Below are positions 1 to 9,966 of a stretch of 19,100 bases of DNA, one piece after another (position 1 is the stretch's first letter; the number at the start of each line of letters is the position of its first letter). A model generated the notes under the pieces. The model was not told where the DNA came from, made no database searches, and was given only the letters and a program-made list of their open reading frames with translations. Both the position numbers and the translations under genes were made by a program. This stretch comes from CAVXAE01 sp044225565. Its GTDB lineage: Bacteria > Pseudomonadota > Gammaproteobacteria > Steroidobacterales > Steroidobacteraceae. The stretch covers positions 1-19,100 of the forward strand of contig JBGAIL010000092.1 in assembly GCA_044225565.1 (NCBI GenBank), in the 5' to 3' direction.

Positions 1-916
1 TCACCAGGTTCGCGAAGCCGAGGTCGTAGGTGAGCTCGAGGTTGTACAGCGTGAAGTTGAACTTCTTCGGGATCATCACCTTGCTGCGGTCCGGGCCGAT
101 GTCCACGGTGCGGTCCGGCTCCTCGTAGCCCATGCCGAGGCGCGTGTCCGCGCGATGCACCTGGATCATGCCTTCGGCGGTGAAGTTCTCCGTGGGTGCC
201 CACAGCAGCTTGCTGCGCAGGTTGAGGAGCTTCGTGCCGTTGCCGTCCTTGATGCCGGCTTCAGGCTGGTCGATCCAGCCGCCGCCTTCCTCGTAGGAGC
301 CGGCGAGGCGCAGCGCGAGCTTGTCCGAGATCAGGGGCAGGTTGATCACGCCGGAGAGCTGCTCACCCTCGTCGCCATGCGCCACGCTCGTGAGCGTGCC
401 CTCGATGTTGCCCTCCACCCGGTCGAGCTTCGGCTTGTTGGTGATGTAGCGGATGGTGCCGCCCGCCGAGCCGAGGCCGTACAGCGTACCCTGCGGACCC
501 TTCAGCACCTCGACGCGAGCCAGGTCCAGTGCGACCGGACTCAGCTGATTGTAGCCGTCGAGCGAGAGTGGCGACTCATCGAGATACAGGCCGACCAGCG
601 CGCCGGAGCCGGACTGGTTGGCGAGGCCGCGCAGGAAGATGGTGTAGCTGCCGGGACCGTCCTCGCGCATGGTCAGGCCGGGCGTCGAGAACGAAAGGTC
701 CTGGATACTCTCGATTCCGCGTTGCTTGAGCTCTTCGCCGCTCATCACGGAGACAGCCATCGGCACGTCGATCAGGCGCTCCTCGCGCTTCTGCGCGGTC
801 ACCACGATCTCCTCGAGCGCGGTGTCGTCGGCCTCGGCGGCGCGGAGCGCGCCGGACTGCGTGATGGCAAGAGCAGCCGATCCCCATGCGGTCGCCAGCA
901 GGAATTTCGATTTCAT
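1..916 (-). CDS. TonB-dependent receptor, N-terminal part (cut by window edge)
   Basis: Outer-membrane, TonB-energised importer of a large or scarce substrate; the substrate cannot be told from this part. The reverse-strand frame is open from the ATG at 916 to the window edge (305 codons of a protein that is usually 700-1000). It begins with a signal peptide (MKSKFLLATAW..., cleavage likely after ALRA). A TonB-box-like stretch EEIVVTAQKREE follows, then a plug domain: DVPMAVSVMSGEELKQRG, QDLSFSTPGL, a FLRGL segment, RVEVLKGPQGTLYG and GTIRYITNKP, which are classic plug motifs. The first barrel strands follow. GGAG lies about 11 bases before the ATG. The gene diverges from the amidohydrolase operon with a gap of under 200 bp, which suggests shared control and a shared substrate (inference). 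The frame is uninterrupted. Confidence 0.93.
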   Translation of the reverse strand, partial: MKSKFLLATAWGSAALAITQSGALRAAEADDTALEEIVVTAQKREERLIDVPMAVSVMSGEELKQRGIESIQDLSFSTPGLTMREDGPGSYTIFLRGLANQSGSGALVGLYLDESPLSLDGYNQLSPVALDLARVEVLKGPQGTLYGLGSAGGTIRYITNKPKLDRVEGNIEGTLTSVAHGDEGEQLSGVINLPLISDKLALRLAGSYEEGGGWIDQPEAGIKDGNGTKLLNLRSKLLWAPTENFTAEGMIQVHRADTRLGMGYEEPDRTVDIGPDRSKVMIPKKFNFTLYNLELTYDLGFANLV

Positions 917-1006
917 TGTCTTCGGTCTCCGGCGCGGGACGTCCCCGTGTTCGTGCCGAGAATAGTTCAGGGGCTCGCGCGCGACGGATGACAAAGATGC
1001 GCCCGG

Positions 1007-1025
1007 TGGTGCGGGTTTCGCACCA
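1007..1025. promoter_or_regulatory. Small dyad in the divergent receptor/amidohydrolase intergenic region
   Basis: The arms TGGTGCG and CGCACCA form a perfect 7-bp inverted repeat around a 5-base spacer (GGTTT). It lies between the receptor start (916, minus) and the amidohydrolase start (about 1108, plus). It could be an operator for a regulator of both directions or a small RNA hairpin. Short GC-rich dyads also arise by chance, and I could not pick out convincing -35/-10 boxes in this gap. Confidence 0.25.
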
Positions 1026-1107
1026 GCCGGGGTGAAGATTGGCGCCTCGCGATGCCGCGGCCGCCGGCATGATGGAGGCCTGTACCCATGGGACGGCAGC
1101 ATTCGTC

Positions 1108-4100
1108 GTGTTCAAACAACAGATTCACGTTCTCCGGGGTGCGCGCGCGCACCGTAATCGGGCCTGGACAGGCTGCGCAGCGCTGCTGGCGTCGTCGATC
1201 GGCATGGCGGGCGAAGCCTGGAACGTCACCGATACCGGGCAGCCCTACGAGGACGTGCAGGTGCCGCTCAGCGAAGGCACGTGGATGAGCGTGGACGTGA
1301 GCCCCGACGGCCGCACGCTGGTGTTCGACCTGCTCGGTGACCTCTACCGGCTTCCCGCCGAAGGCGGCGAGGCGCAGCTGATCCACGGTGGCCCGGCCAT
1401 GCAGCATGCGGCTACGTTCAGCGCAGACGGCCGCTCGCTGCTCTATCTCAGCGACGAGAGCGGTGCCGACAACCTGTGGATCTCAAACGTGGATGGCAGC
1501 GAAGCGCGGCAACTCACGCACGAAACCGTGGACATGCTGATGGGCCCGACCTGGGGGCCGGACGGCACGACGGTCGCGGCTTCGAAGATCTATGCGAACT
1601 TCCCGCACATGCATGCTTCGGAGATCCGCTGGTTCGATCTCGCGGGCGGGCAAGGGCGCGTGCTGGTGGAGCCTCCCAGGAACGGGCGCGACGTGCAGGA
1701 AGCGCGCTTCTCGCCGGACGGCCGTTCCATCTACTACACGCAGCGGCTCACAGATCCGACCATCTACGTCGACGGCAACCACATCAACTACGCGATCATG
1801 CAGCGCGACCTGCAGACGGGCGCGACAGAGCAGATCCTCAGCGGCTTCGGCAGCGCTACGACACCGCAGGTATCCCGCGACGGCAAGCAGCTCGCGTTCG
1901 TGCGGCGCGTGAAGGCGAAGACGGTCCTGTTCGTCTATGACATCGCGACGCGCGCACAGCGCCCCGTCTACGACGCGCTCGACCGCGACGACATGACGGA
2001 CTTCGTGCCGCAGGGCGTGTATTACCCGGCTTTCGGCTGGTTTCCGGACAACCGGCACATTGCCATCTGGGGCAAGGGCAAGCTGTTCAACGTCGATACG
2101 GCGACGGGAGAGAGTCGCGAGATTCCGTTCCGCGCAGAGGCAAAGCTGCGCATCACACAGCCGCTGCGCGTGGCAAACGACCTCGCCCCGCAGCGGTTCA
2201 CGGTGAAGGCGGTGAAGCAGCTCGCGGTGTCGCCGGACGGGCGCACGCTCATCTTCAACGCGCTCGGGCATCTGTGGCGCAAGGCGTTGCCCGATGGCGC
2301 GCCCGTACGTCTCACGCAGGCGAAAGCGTTCGAGTTCGAAGCGGCGTGGTCGCCGGATGGGCGTCGCGTCGCCTACGTGGAATGGGACGACGAGCTCGGC
2401 AGCACGCTCAAGGTGGTGGGTGCGGCTGGCGGACGGGGAGGCAAGGCGATCGCGACGAGCCGCGGCGTGATCCGCCAGCCGGCGTTCTCTCGTGACGGCC
2501 AGCGACTGGTGTATCGAATCCAGGACGCGGACAAGTCGATGGGCGGGTATCGCGCGAAGGCGGGAATATACTGGGCCGCAGCTTCGGGCGCTCGCGAGAA
2601 CGGTGCCACCGGCAGCCGCGAAGCGGGACATTACGTGACCGCCGGCGACGAGTCGCCGTTCTTCTCGCCGGACGGCTCACGCATCCACTATACGAAGATC
2701 GACTACTCCGGTGACAGCACGGTGCACCGCATCGAAAGCGTCACGCTCGATGGGCACGACAAACGCGTGCACGCGCAGACTCCCGACGCGGACACGCTGG
2801 ATCTCACGCCGAGCCCCGATCTCAAATGGATCGCCTTCCGCGATCGCCAGCAGTACTACGTGACGCCTTATCGCGAGACCGGCGCGGTGCTCAGCGTGAG
2901 CGCGGCGAGCACCGCGGCTCCAGTCGTGCCACTGACTGACACCGGCGGGTATGCGATCACCTGGTCGCCGGATTCCTCTACGCTGCACTGGGCTCTGGGA
3001 CCGTCGCTCTACAAAGCCGATGTGGCCGCGTTGTTCGGTCGTCCGGCTCCGGCTGGCATGGCGGCAGCGGGCAACGCGAGCGGTGGGAGCTCGCCTGCGC
3101 TGCCGCGATCGTACGGTACCGTTGGGCTCGAAGTGCCGGCCGACGTGCCGCAAGGCACCGTGGCCTTCACGAATGGCCGCGTCATCACCATGCGTGGCGA
3201 CGAGGTGATCGAGCAGGGTACCGTGATCGTCACGGGCAACCACATCATCGCAGTCGGCCCTTCCGCGGAAGTCGCGGTACCGAAAGGCGCGAAGGTATTC
3301 GACGTGGCCGGCAAGACCGTCATGCCCGGCCTCGTCGACATGCACGGCCACATCGACTGCTGCTACGAGACCGGCGTGACGCCGCTCAAGCAGTTCACGC
3401 GCTACGCCGCGCTTTCCTACGGCGTCACGACCAACTTCGATCCCTACAGCACCGAGTTGCCGCAATACGAGAGCAACGAGACCAACCTGGCCGGCCTCAC
3501 CGTGAGCCCGCGGTGGCTCGGCTCCGGCCACGTGATCTATGGCCGGGCGCAGAAGGGCGACTTCAACTACGTGCCGATCTCGAGCCTCGACGATGCGCGC
3601 CGGGTGATGGCCCGCAAGAAGGCAGTGGGCGGGCTCTACGTGAAGAGCTACAAGCAGCCGGCGCGCAGCCAGCGCCAGCAGCTCGTCAGGGCGGGCCACG
3701 AGGCCGGCGTCATGGTGGACGTGGAGGGCGAGAGCCATTTCTACTACAACGTCACCATGCTCATGGACGGCCACACCAACCTCGAGCACAACATCCCGGT
3801 GGCCAACTACTACGACGACATCGTGCAGCTGATGTCACGCGCGCACGCCTCCAACACGCCCACGCTCATCGTCACCTTCGGCGAGCTGATGGGTGAGAAC
3901 TACATGTATCAGACCACGCGCGCGTGGGAAGACCCGAAGATCCGCAAGTACGTGCAGGAGACCATCAGTTACTACAGCCCGCTCGGGGCGATCTCGGGCG
4001 CGCCGCTCTACGTGCGCGGCATGACGTCCATCCACGCGGCGGACGAGATCTACGACATCGGATTCCGCTCGATGGCGCGCTCCGTGAAGAAGCTGGACGA

Positions 4101-4488
4101 CGCAGGCGTCATCATCAACGTGGGCTCGCATGGCCAGGTGCCGGGGCTCGCGATGCACTGGGAGATGGCGCTGATGCGTGAGGGCGGCATGAGCAACCAT
4201 CGCATCCTGCGCGCGGCGACGTTGAACGGCGCCAGGACGCTCGCGCTGGACAGGGAGATCGGCTCGCTCGAGGCCGGCAAGCTCGCGGACGTCATCGTGC
4301 TCGACAAGAATCCGCTCGAAGACATCCACAATACCAACAGCGTGCGCTACACGATGGTGAACGGCCGGCTGTACGACTCGCTCGAGATGAACGAGATCGG
4401 CAACTACGACCGGCCGCGTACCCGGTTCTACTGGGAGCTGGCGGACTACCACGGCATCGACTGGAACGAAGCATGGTCCAACCCGTGA
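1108..4488 (+). CDS. Secreted beta-propeller (PD40/TolB-like) - amidohydrolase fusion protein, copy 1
   Basis: Predicted exported metal-dependent hydrolase of the amidohydrolase superfamily; the natural substrate is unknown. With the GTG start at 1108 it has 1126 residues. Residues 1-37 form a signal peptide (hydrophobic CAALLASSIGMAG, cleavage near GEA/W). About residues 50-650 hold roughly eleven PD40-type blades, each with an SPDGR-like core (VDVSPDGRTLVF, FSPDGRSIYYT, AAWSPDGRRVAY, ITWSPDSSTLHW). From about residue 683 the amidohydrolase domain starts (FTNGRVITMRGDEV). It shows the metal motif HGH at about 746-748 (VDMHGHID), a likely carbamylated Lys in GGLYVKSYKQ, LEH in HTNLEHNIP, and the C-terminal GSLEAGKLADVIVLDKNPLEDI. 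The usual late GTD metal Asp appears as GSHGQ. The start is uncertain: ATG 1069 and TTG 1039 are also in frame, while the best Shine-Dalgarno (GGAGG, 1074-1078) points to an ATG at 1088 in another frame. The stop overlaps the next gene. The frame is intact over 3.4 kb. Confidence 0.9.
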   Translation: MFKQQIHVLRGARAHRNRAWTGCAALLASSIGMAGEAWNVTDTGQPYEDVQVPLSEGTWMSVDVSPDGRTLVFDLLGDLYRLPAEGGEAQLIHGGPAMQHAATFSADGRSLLYLSDESGADNLWISNVDGSEARQLTHETVDMLMGPTWGPDGTTVAASKIYANFPHMHASEIRWFDLAGGQGRVLVEPPRNGRDVQEARFSPDGRSIYYTQRLTDPTIYVDGNHINYAIMQRDLQTGATEQILSGFGSATTPQVSRDGKQLAFVRRVKAKTVLFVYDIATRAQRPVYDALDRDDMTDFVPQGVYYPAFGWFPDNRHIAIWGKGKLFNVDTATGESREIPFRAEAKLRITQPLRVANDLAPQRFTVKAVKQLAVSPDGRTLIFNALGHLWRKALPDGAPVRLTQAKAFEFEAAWSPDGRRVAYVEWDDELGSTLKVVGAAGGRGGKAIATSRGVIRQPAFSRDGQRLVYRIQDADKSMGGYRAKAGIYWAAASGARENGATGSREAGHYVTAGDESPFFSPDGSRIHYTKIDYSGDSTVHRIESVTLDGHDKRVHAQTPDADTLDLTPSPDLKWIAFRDRQQYYVTPYRETGAVLSVSAASTAAPVVPLTDTGGYAITWSPDSSTLHWALGPSLYKADVAALFGRPAPAGMAAAGNASGGSSPALPRSYGTVGLEVPADVPQGTVAFTNGRVITMRGDEVIEQGTVIVTGNHIIAVGPSAEVAVPKGAKVFDVAGKTVMPGLVDMHGHIDCCYETGVTPLKQFTRYAALSYGVTTNFDPYSTELPQYESNETNLAGLTVSPRWLGSGHVIYGRAQKGDFNYVPISSLDDARRVMARKKAVGGLYVKSYKQPARSQRQQLVRAGHEAGVMVDVEGESHFYYNVTMLMDGHTNLEHNIPVANYYDDIVQLMSRAHASNTPTLIVTFGELMGENYMYQTTRAWEDPKIRKYVQETISYYSPLGAISGAPLYVRGMTSIHAADEIYDIGFRSMARSVKKLDDAGVIINVGSHGQVPGLAMHWEMALMREGGMSNHRILRAATLNGARTLALDREIGSLEAGKLADVIVLDKNPLEDIHNTNSVRYTMVNGRLYDSLEMNEIGNYDRPRTRFYWELADYHGIDWNEAWSNP

Positions 4489-7400
4489 TCGCGGTGGAAT
4501 CTGTGGCGAAGGGCGCGCGTGGCGTCGTGAGGCGAGCGCTGACCCCGCATGCACTGCTGCCTTGCATGGCCGCCGCGATGCTCGCGTGCCTGCCCACCGA
4601 GGGTCGCGCTGCGGACGGCGGGTGGGACGTCGCGAATACCGGTGAGCCTGGAGAGAACGTCACGTTCAAGGTGACCGAAGGCACCTGGATGAGCCTGGAC
4701 GTCAGTCCGGACGGCCGTACGCTGGTGTTCGACCTGCTCGGTGACATCTACAGCATGCCCGCTTCGGGCGGCACCGCACGCGCGATTCTCGATGGTCCGG
4801 CGATGCAGCGCTCGCCGATGTTCAGCGCGGACGGCACGAAGCTGCTGTTCCTGAGCGATGCGAGCGGCGACGACAACGCCTGGATCGCGAATGCAGACGG
4901 CTCGGGCCCGCACCAGATCACGCGGGAGACCGTCGACGTCCTCACCGGCCCGGCATGGGGGCCGGACGGCGATTCCGTCATCGCGGCGAAGATGAGTCCG
5001 TCGTCAGCAGCTGCATTCGTCCGAGATCAGGCTGTTCGACGCCCGCGGCGGCAGCGGCACGTTGCTGGTGGAAACGCCGCCCAGTCACGAGAACGTGCAC
5101 GAAGCAGAGCTTTCGCCCGACGGGCGCACGCTGTACTACACGGAGAAGGTTTCGGCGCCGAGCGCGTCCATCGTCTACATCGACGCCAGTCATGCCAATT
5201 TCGCGATCAAGCGGCGCGACATGGCTACGGGCGAGACTGAACAGATCCTCGGCGGATTCGGCGGTGCGACCACGCCGCGCGTCTCGCGCGACGGCAAGCG
5301 GCTGGCATTCGTGCGGCGCGTGAAAGAGAAGACGGTGCTGTTCGTCTACGACCTCGCGACGCGCGAGCAGCGCCCCGTGTACGACGGGCTGGACCGGGAC
5401 GACCAGGCGGACTTCATCGGCCAGGGGCACTACTACCCGCGGTATGGCTGGTTCCCGGACAACCGGCACATCGCCATCTGGGGCAAGGGCAGGCTCTACC
5501 GGGTGGACGTGGAGAGCGGGCAGCACGAGGTGATCCCATTCGAGGTGACGGCGCGCCATCGCATCACGACGCCGCCCCGGTTCGAGAACGAGCTGGCTCC
5601 GGCCAGCGTGAAGGTGCGTGCCATCCGCCAGCCCGCGTTCGCGCCCGATGGCCGCAGCGTGGTGTTCAACGCGCTCGGCCGGTTGTATCGCCAGGATGTG
5701 CCCGCACAAAGCGCGCGCCGGCTGACGGCGGCCACGGAACTCGAGTTCGAGCCGGCTTTCGCGCCGGGTGGTGGCGAGATCGCCTATGTCGGCTGGGACG
5801 ACGAGCGTGGCGGCACGCTGCGCATCGTCAGTGCAGCTGGGGAGCCCGCTCGCACGCTGGTCACGAGCCGCAACGTGGTGCGCCAGCCGGGTACTCACCG
5901 GACGGCTCGCGCCTCGTCTACAAGATCGACTCGGGCGACAAGTGCATGGGCGGCTACCAGGCGCGTCCCGGCCTCTACTGGATTCCGGCGAAGGGCGGCG
6001 ACAGCCACTTCATCGTCGCCGACGGCGATGCGCCGCGCTTCTCCCCCGACGGCACGCGCATCTACTTCACTACCGCGGAGTACGTCGGCTACGACGTCAA
6101 CCGCAAGATCGAGAGCGTGAATCTGGCCGGATTCGACCGGCGCGTGCATGCCACCGCGCAGGGCGCGGACATCCTCGATCTCACCATCAGCCCCGATCTG
6201 GCGTGGATCGCTTTTCGCGACGAGCAGCAGCTCTACGTGATGCGGTATCGCGAGGGCGGCTCGCCACTCGCCGTTTCCGCGCGGAGCGACGCCTCACCGG
6301 TGACGAAGCTGACGCAGATCGGCGGCTACGGGCTCACCTGGTCCGCCGATTCGCGCAAGCTGCGCTGGGCGCTGGGCGCGGATCTATACGAGGCCGCCAT
6401 GGCGCCGGCCGCTGCTGCGCAAGGCGTGGTCCTTGCCGAAGCACCGGCCAAAGCCTATGCCCGGATCGATCTCACCGTTCCCGCCGACGTCCCGCAGGGC
6501 ACGGTCGCCTTCACCAACGGCCGCATCATCACCATGCGCGGCGAGGATGTCATCGAGAACGGCACGCTGGTCGTGCAGGGCAACCGCATCGTCGCGGTCG
6601 GTGCTTCGGGCGACGTGCGCGTGCCGCAAGGCGCCAAAGTCATCGATGCCAGCGGCAAGACGCTCACGCCCGGCCTCGTGAACATGCACGGCCACATCGA
6701 CGACTGCTACTACTCCTCCGCGGGCCTCATGCCGCAGAAGGAGCCAAGCATGTACGCGTCGCTCGCCTTCGGCATCACGACCAACTACGACCCGTACACC
6801 GCGGAGCTCGCGCGCTACTCCGCCACCGAGATGAATCAAGCCGGCGTCCGCGTCGGCCCGCGCTCCATCAACAGCGGTTACGTGGCGTATGGGCGCTCCG
6901 GAAAGTCGGATTCCGTGTATCTGCCGGTACGCGGCCTCGAGGATGCCCGCCAGTTCATGGCCCGCAAGCGCGCGCTCGGCGGCTTCGTGATCAAGAGCTA
7001 CCGGCAGCCCACGCGTGCGCAGCGCCAGCAGCTCATCAAGGCCGCGCGCGAGGCCGGCATCATGGTGGACATCGAAGGCGAGAGCCACTTCTACAACAAC
7101 ATCACCATGGTGCTCGACGGCCACACGGCCATCGAGCACAACTTCCCCGTCGCGAACTACTACGACGACGTGGTGCAGCTCATGGCGCGCGCCCATTCCG
7201 CGACCACGCCGACGCTCATGGTCGCTTTCGGCGAGCTGATGGGCGAGAACTACATGTATCAGACGACGCGCGCCTGGGAAGATCCGAAGCTGCAATACGT
7301 GCAATCCATGAACAGCGGCTACAGTCCGCTCGGCACGCCGTATTCCGGCCCGCCCTACGCGCGTGGCATGACGACCATCCACGCCGCCGACGAGCTCTGG

Positions 7401-7834
7401 GACATCGGCTTCCGGGCCGTCGCGCGCTCCATGAAGAAGCTCGACGACGCCGGGTGGTGGTGAACTCCGGCTCGCACGGCCAGATCCACGGCCTCGACCA
7501 GCACTGGGAGATGTGGCTCATGGCGCAGGGCGGCATGAGCAACCTGCGGGTGCTGCGCACGTCCACGTTGAACGGCGCGCGCACGCTCGGCCTCGACAGG
7601 CAGATCGGCTCGCTGGAGGCGGGCAAGCTCGCCGACCTCATCGTGCTGGACCGCGATCCGCTCGAGGACATCCACAACACCAACAGCGTGCGCTACACGA
7701 TGGTGAACGGCCGCCTCTACGACGCCCTGCCGATGAACGAGATCGGCAACTACGACCGCCCGCGCGGCCGGTTCTATTGGGAGCTCCATGACTCCCGCGG
7801 CATCGACTGGAAGCTGCCATGGGCCGAGCCATGA
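4473..7834 (+). pseudogene. Secreted beta-propeller - amidohydrolase fusion protein, copy 2 (three frame changes, probably sequence errors)
   Basis: Tandem paralogue of the preceding gene with the same order: signal peptide (VVRRALTPHALLP..., cleavage near GRA/AD), PD40 blades, then an amidohydrolase domain with HGHID, VIKSYRQP, IEHNFPV, NSGSHGQ and the C-terminal GSLEAGKLADLIVLDRDPLEDI. The ATG at 4473 overlaps the upstream stop by 16 bases; GTG 4485 makes a GTGA overlap and is an alternative. Comparison with copy 1 shows the frame is lost three times: around 4998-5008; at a G run at 5889-5891 (one base short, QPGYSPDG expected); and at a G run at 7452-7454 (one base short, DDAGVVVNSGS expected). 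Two of the three are one-base losses in homopolymers, typical of sequencing error. Everything between is well conserved, so the gene is probably intact in the organism, giving about 1120 residues. The stop TGA overlaps the next ATG (ATGA at 7831-7834). Confidence 0.85.
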
Positions 7835-8994
7835 GCGGGCCAGGCGTCGAGGCTGGTGCGGCGAGACGAATGAGCGTGGACGCGGAAGTGGATTCGGTCA
7901 GGCGCGCGTACGCGGGCCAGTTGTGGCCCGATGCGCTGGTGGAGGTATTCAAGGATCCAACGCGCGCATTCGCGACGCACGTCGTGCGCCGCGGCGCGCG
8001 AGTTCGCCCATTGCCGGCCGGAGCGCCGCTGCCGCGCGAGATCACTATTCTCTCGCAGGGCGTCCGGTACGATCTCGTCGACTACATTTCCCGCAATCGC
8101 GTGGCGGGGTTGCTCATCCTCAACGACGGCAAGTCGGTGCTCGAGCACTACCAGTCCGGCAACGACGCGCGCACGCGATGGCTGTCGATGTCCGTGGCGA
8201 AGTCCATCAGCACCACGCTGGTGGGCGCGGCTGCTCACGGCGGCCATCCGCAGCGTGGGGCCGATCGCAATATGTGCCGGAGCTGGCCGGCAGCGGATGG
8301 CGGTAGCCTGCGATCACCACGTCCTGCAAATGACACGTCGGTCCCATTGGACGACACCCATACGGACGAGAACTCCGAGCGTCGCAGGATGCTCGAGCTG
8401 CAGTTCTCGCAGCGGCCGGGCGCGCTGCTGCGCTACATCGCCGGTTCGCCGCGCGTCTATGTACCCGGAACAAGTGGCGGAACTACAGCACCGGCAGGGC
8501 ACGCATATCGTCGGCGCGCTGCTGCGTGCGGCGGTGGGTCGCCGCTTTCGGGATTACCTGTCCGATCGCATCTGGTCCCGCTTCCGGCATGGAGGCTGAC
8601 GCCACGTGGTGGCTCGAGGCACCAGCGGCCTCGAGGTGGCAGGCAGATTCGGCGCCACGCTGCGTGACTACGCCCGCTTCGGCCTGTTCTTCATGGAAGG
8701 CGGCGTCATCGAGGGTGCTCGCGTGCTGCCCGAAGGTTGGGTGCGCGAGGCCACCGTGCCGCGCGAGGTGGGAGGCAAGCAGGTGGACTACGGCTACATG
8801 TGGTGGCCTGTGCCCGCGGCAGATGGTCTATACGCCGACGGCGCGTTGGCGCGCGCGGCATCTCCGGTCAATACATCTACATCAACCCGGTGAAACGGCT
8901 GGTCATCGCTGTGTGGAGCGCGCGCTCCAAGCCGTTGGGGGCGGAAGTGGTGCGGGACAATGATTTCTTCAATGCCGTCGCGGAGGCGCTGTGA
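7831..8994 (+). pseudogene. Serine hydrolase of the beta-lactamase / class C fold (many frame changes)
   Basis: Penicillin-binding-protein-like serine hydrolase; such proteins act as esterases, amidases or peptidases, and the substrate here is unknown. The ATG lies in an ATGA overlap with the amidohydrolase stop. Pieces in different frames line up into one protein of about 388 residues: RVAGLLILNDGKSVLEHYQSG; the nucleophile motif SVAK in WLSMSVAKSISTTLVGAA; YVPELAGSGW; HVLQM; DENSERRRMLELQFSQRPGALLRYIAGS; NYSTG (second motif, Tyr-Ser); THIVGALLRAAVG; DYLSDRIWSRF; LEVAGRFGATLRDYARFGLFF; EVGGKQVDYGYMWWP; and GISGQYIYINPVKRLVIAVWS at the end. I count at least eight frame changes, several only 20-60 bases apart between 8230 and 8600. 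No signal peptide is visible. The dense small indels with well-conserved motifs suggest poor sequence rather than old decay. Confidence 0.8.
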
Positions 8995-9954
8995 TGCGAC
9001 TTGTCGAACGACCCTGCTCAGTGCGTACTGCTGGTGCCGCGTCGTCGCACACCGTGGCGCGCATGGCAACCGACACTAGCCCGCGCGTGCGCCGGCATTG
9101 CTCCGGCAGTACCTTCACCAAGGTGCAAGGCGTGCCCGTTGATGGCGGTGATCCCGCCGGTGAGTACGATGGGCACTGCAAGTGCTGACGGCGCCGCACG
9201 CGAACGTGCGAACTTATCGGCACGCAAGACGTACGACGAGACCGTGGCCGAGGGTAACGGCGATGAGGCACCCCTGCATCGCGTGGCCTTCGCCAGGCCT
9301 TTCGCCGTCGGCGTTAACGAGGTGACGCGCGGCGAGTTCGCGCTTTTCGCTGCTGAGACCGGCTACCGCCCCGGCGGTGGCTGCCAGGTGCTGCGCAACG
9401 AAGAGTGGCAGGTCGCCGATGCACAATGCAGAAGAGAACCGGATTCCCTCAGACCGAGGCGGATCTGGTGGTTTGCGTGAGCTGGCGCGAGGCTGCGCAG
9501 TACGCCGACTGGCTCGCGCGCAAATCCGGCAAGCCGTATCGCCTGCTGAGCGAGGCCGAATGGGAATATCTCGCCAGGCGCGGTGCCGGAGCGCACACCC
9601 AGCCAATGACCTGGCCAACTACGGCGAGGAAAAGTGCTGCGCGAGAAAAGTCGAAGGGCGGGACCAGTGGGAGTACACGGCTCCCGTCGGCAGCTTTCCC
9701 GCCGACGCGTTCGGGCTGCACGACGTGCTGGGCAACGTCTGGGAATGGCTCGAGGACTGCTATCACGACAGCTACGTCGGCGCACCGCGTGGACGGCAGT
9801 GCTCCGCACGGATTCATGCACCGGCAAGCGCATCGTACGCGGGGGCGGCTATGGCGATGGCTCGCTGCTGCTGCGTCCCGCCTATCGGTTGCGGGGTCCC
9901 GAGGATGGCCGTTACGCTACCCTCGGATTGAGGGTCGCCCGCGACCTCGAATAA
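8994..9954 (+). pseudogene. SUMF1 / formylglycine-generating-enzyme-fold protein (many frame changes)
   Basis: Member of the SUMF1/EgtB/PvdO fold. Relatives oxidise a cysteine to formylglycine in sulfatases, or act in sulfoxide synthesis or pyoverdine maturation; which applies here is unclear. The conserved blocks occur in order but in three frames: CPLMAVIP...PAGEY...TMGTASADGAARER; DEAPLHRVAFARPFAVGVNEVTRGEFALFAAETGYRP (as two adjoining blocks); FPQTEADLVVCVSWREAAQYADWLARKSG; YRLLSEAEWEYLAR; WEYTAPVGSFPADAFGLHDVLG with NVWEWLEDCYHDSYVGAP; and the closing KRIVRGGGYGDGSLLL with RPAYRLRG and TLGLRVARDLE. The WREA, SEAEWEYLAR and GNVWEW motifs are diagnostic. The ATG at 8994 overlaps the serine hydrolase stop by one base (TGATG). 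The start region (8994-9130) is too scrambled to read reliably, so signal-peptide status is unknown. I see at least five frame changes. Confidence 0.78.
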
Positions 9955-9966
9955 GGCACGCAAAGC

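Noticed and set aside
1483..4554. Long minus-strand frames opposite the first amidohydrolase (for example 1483-2631, 2677-3789, 3835-4554)
   Set aside because: They are shadows of a strong plus-strand gene with His/Arg/Val-rich nonsense composition and no family features.
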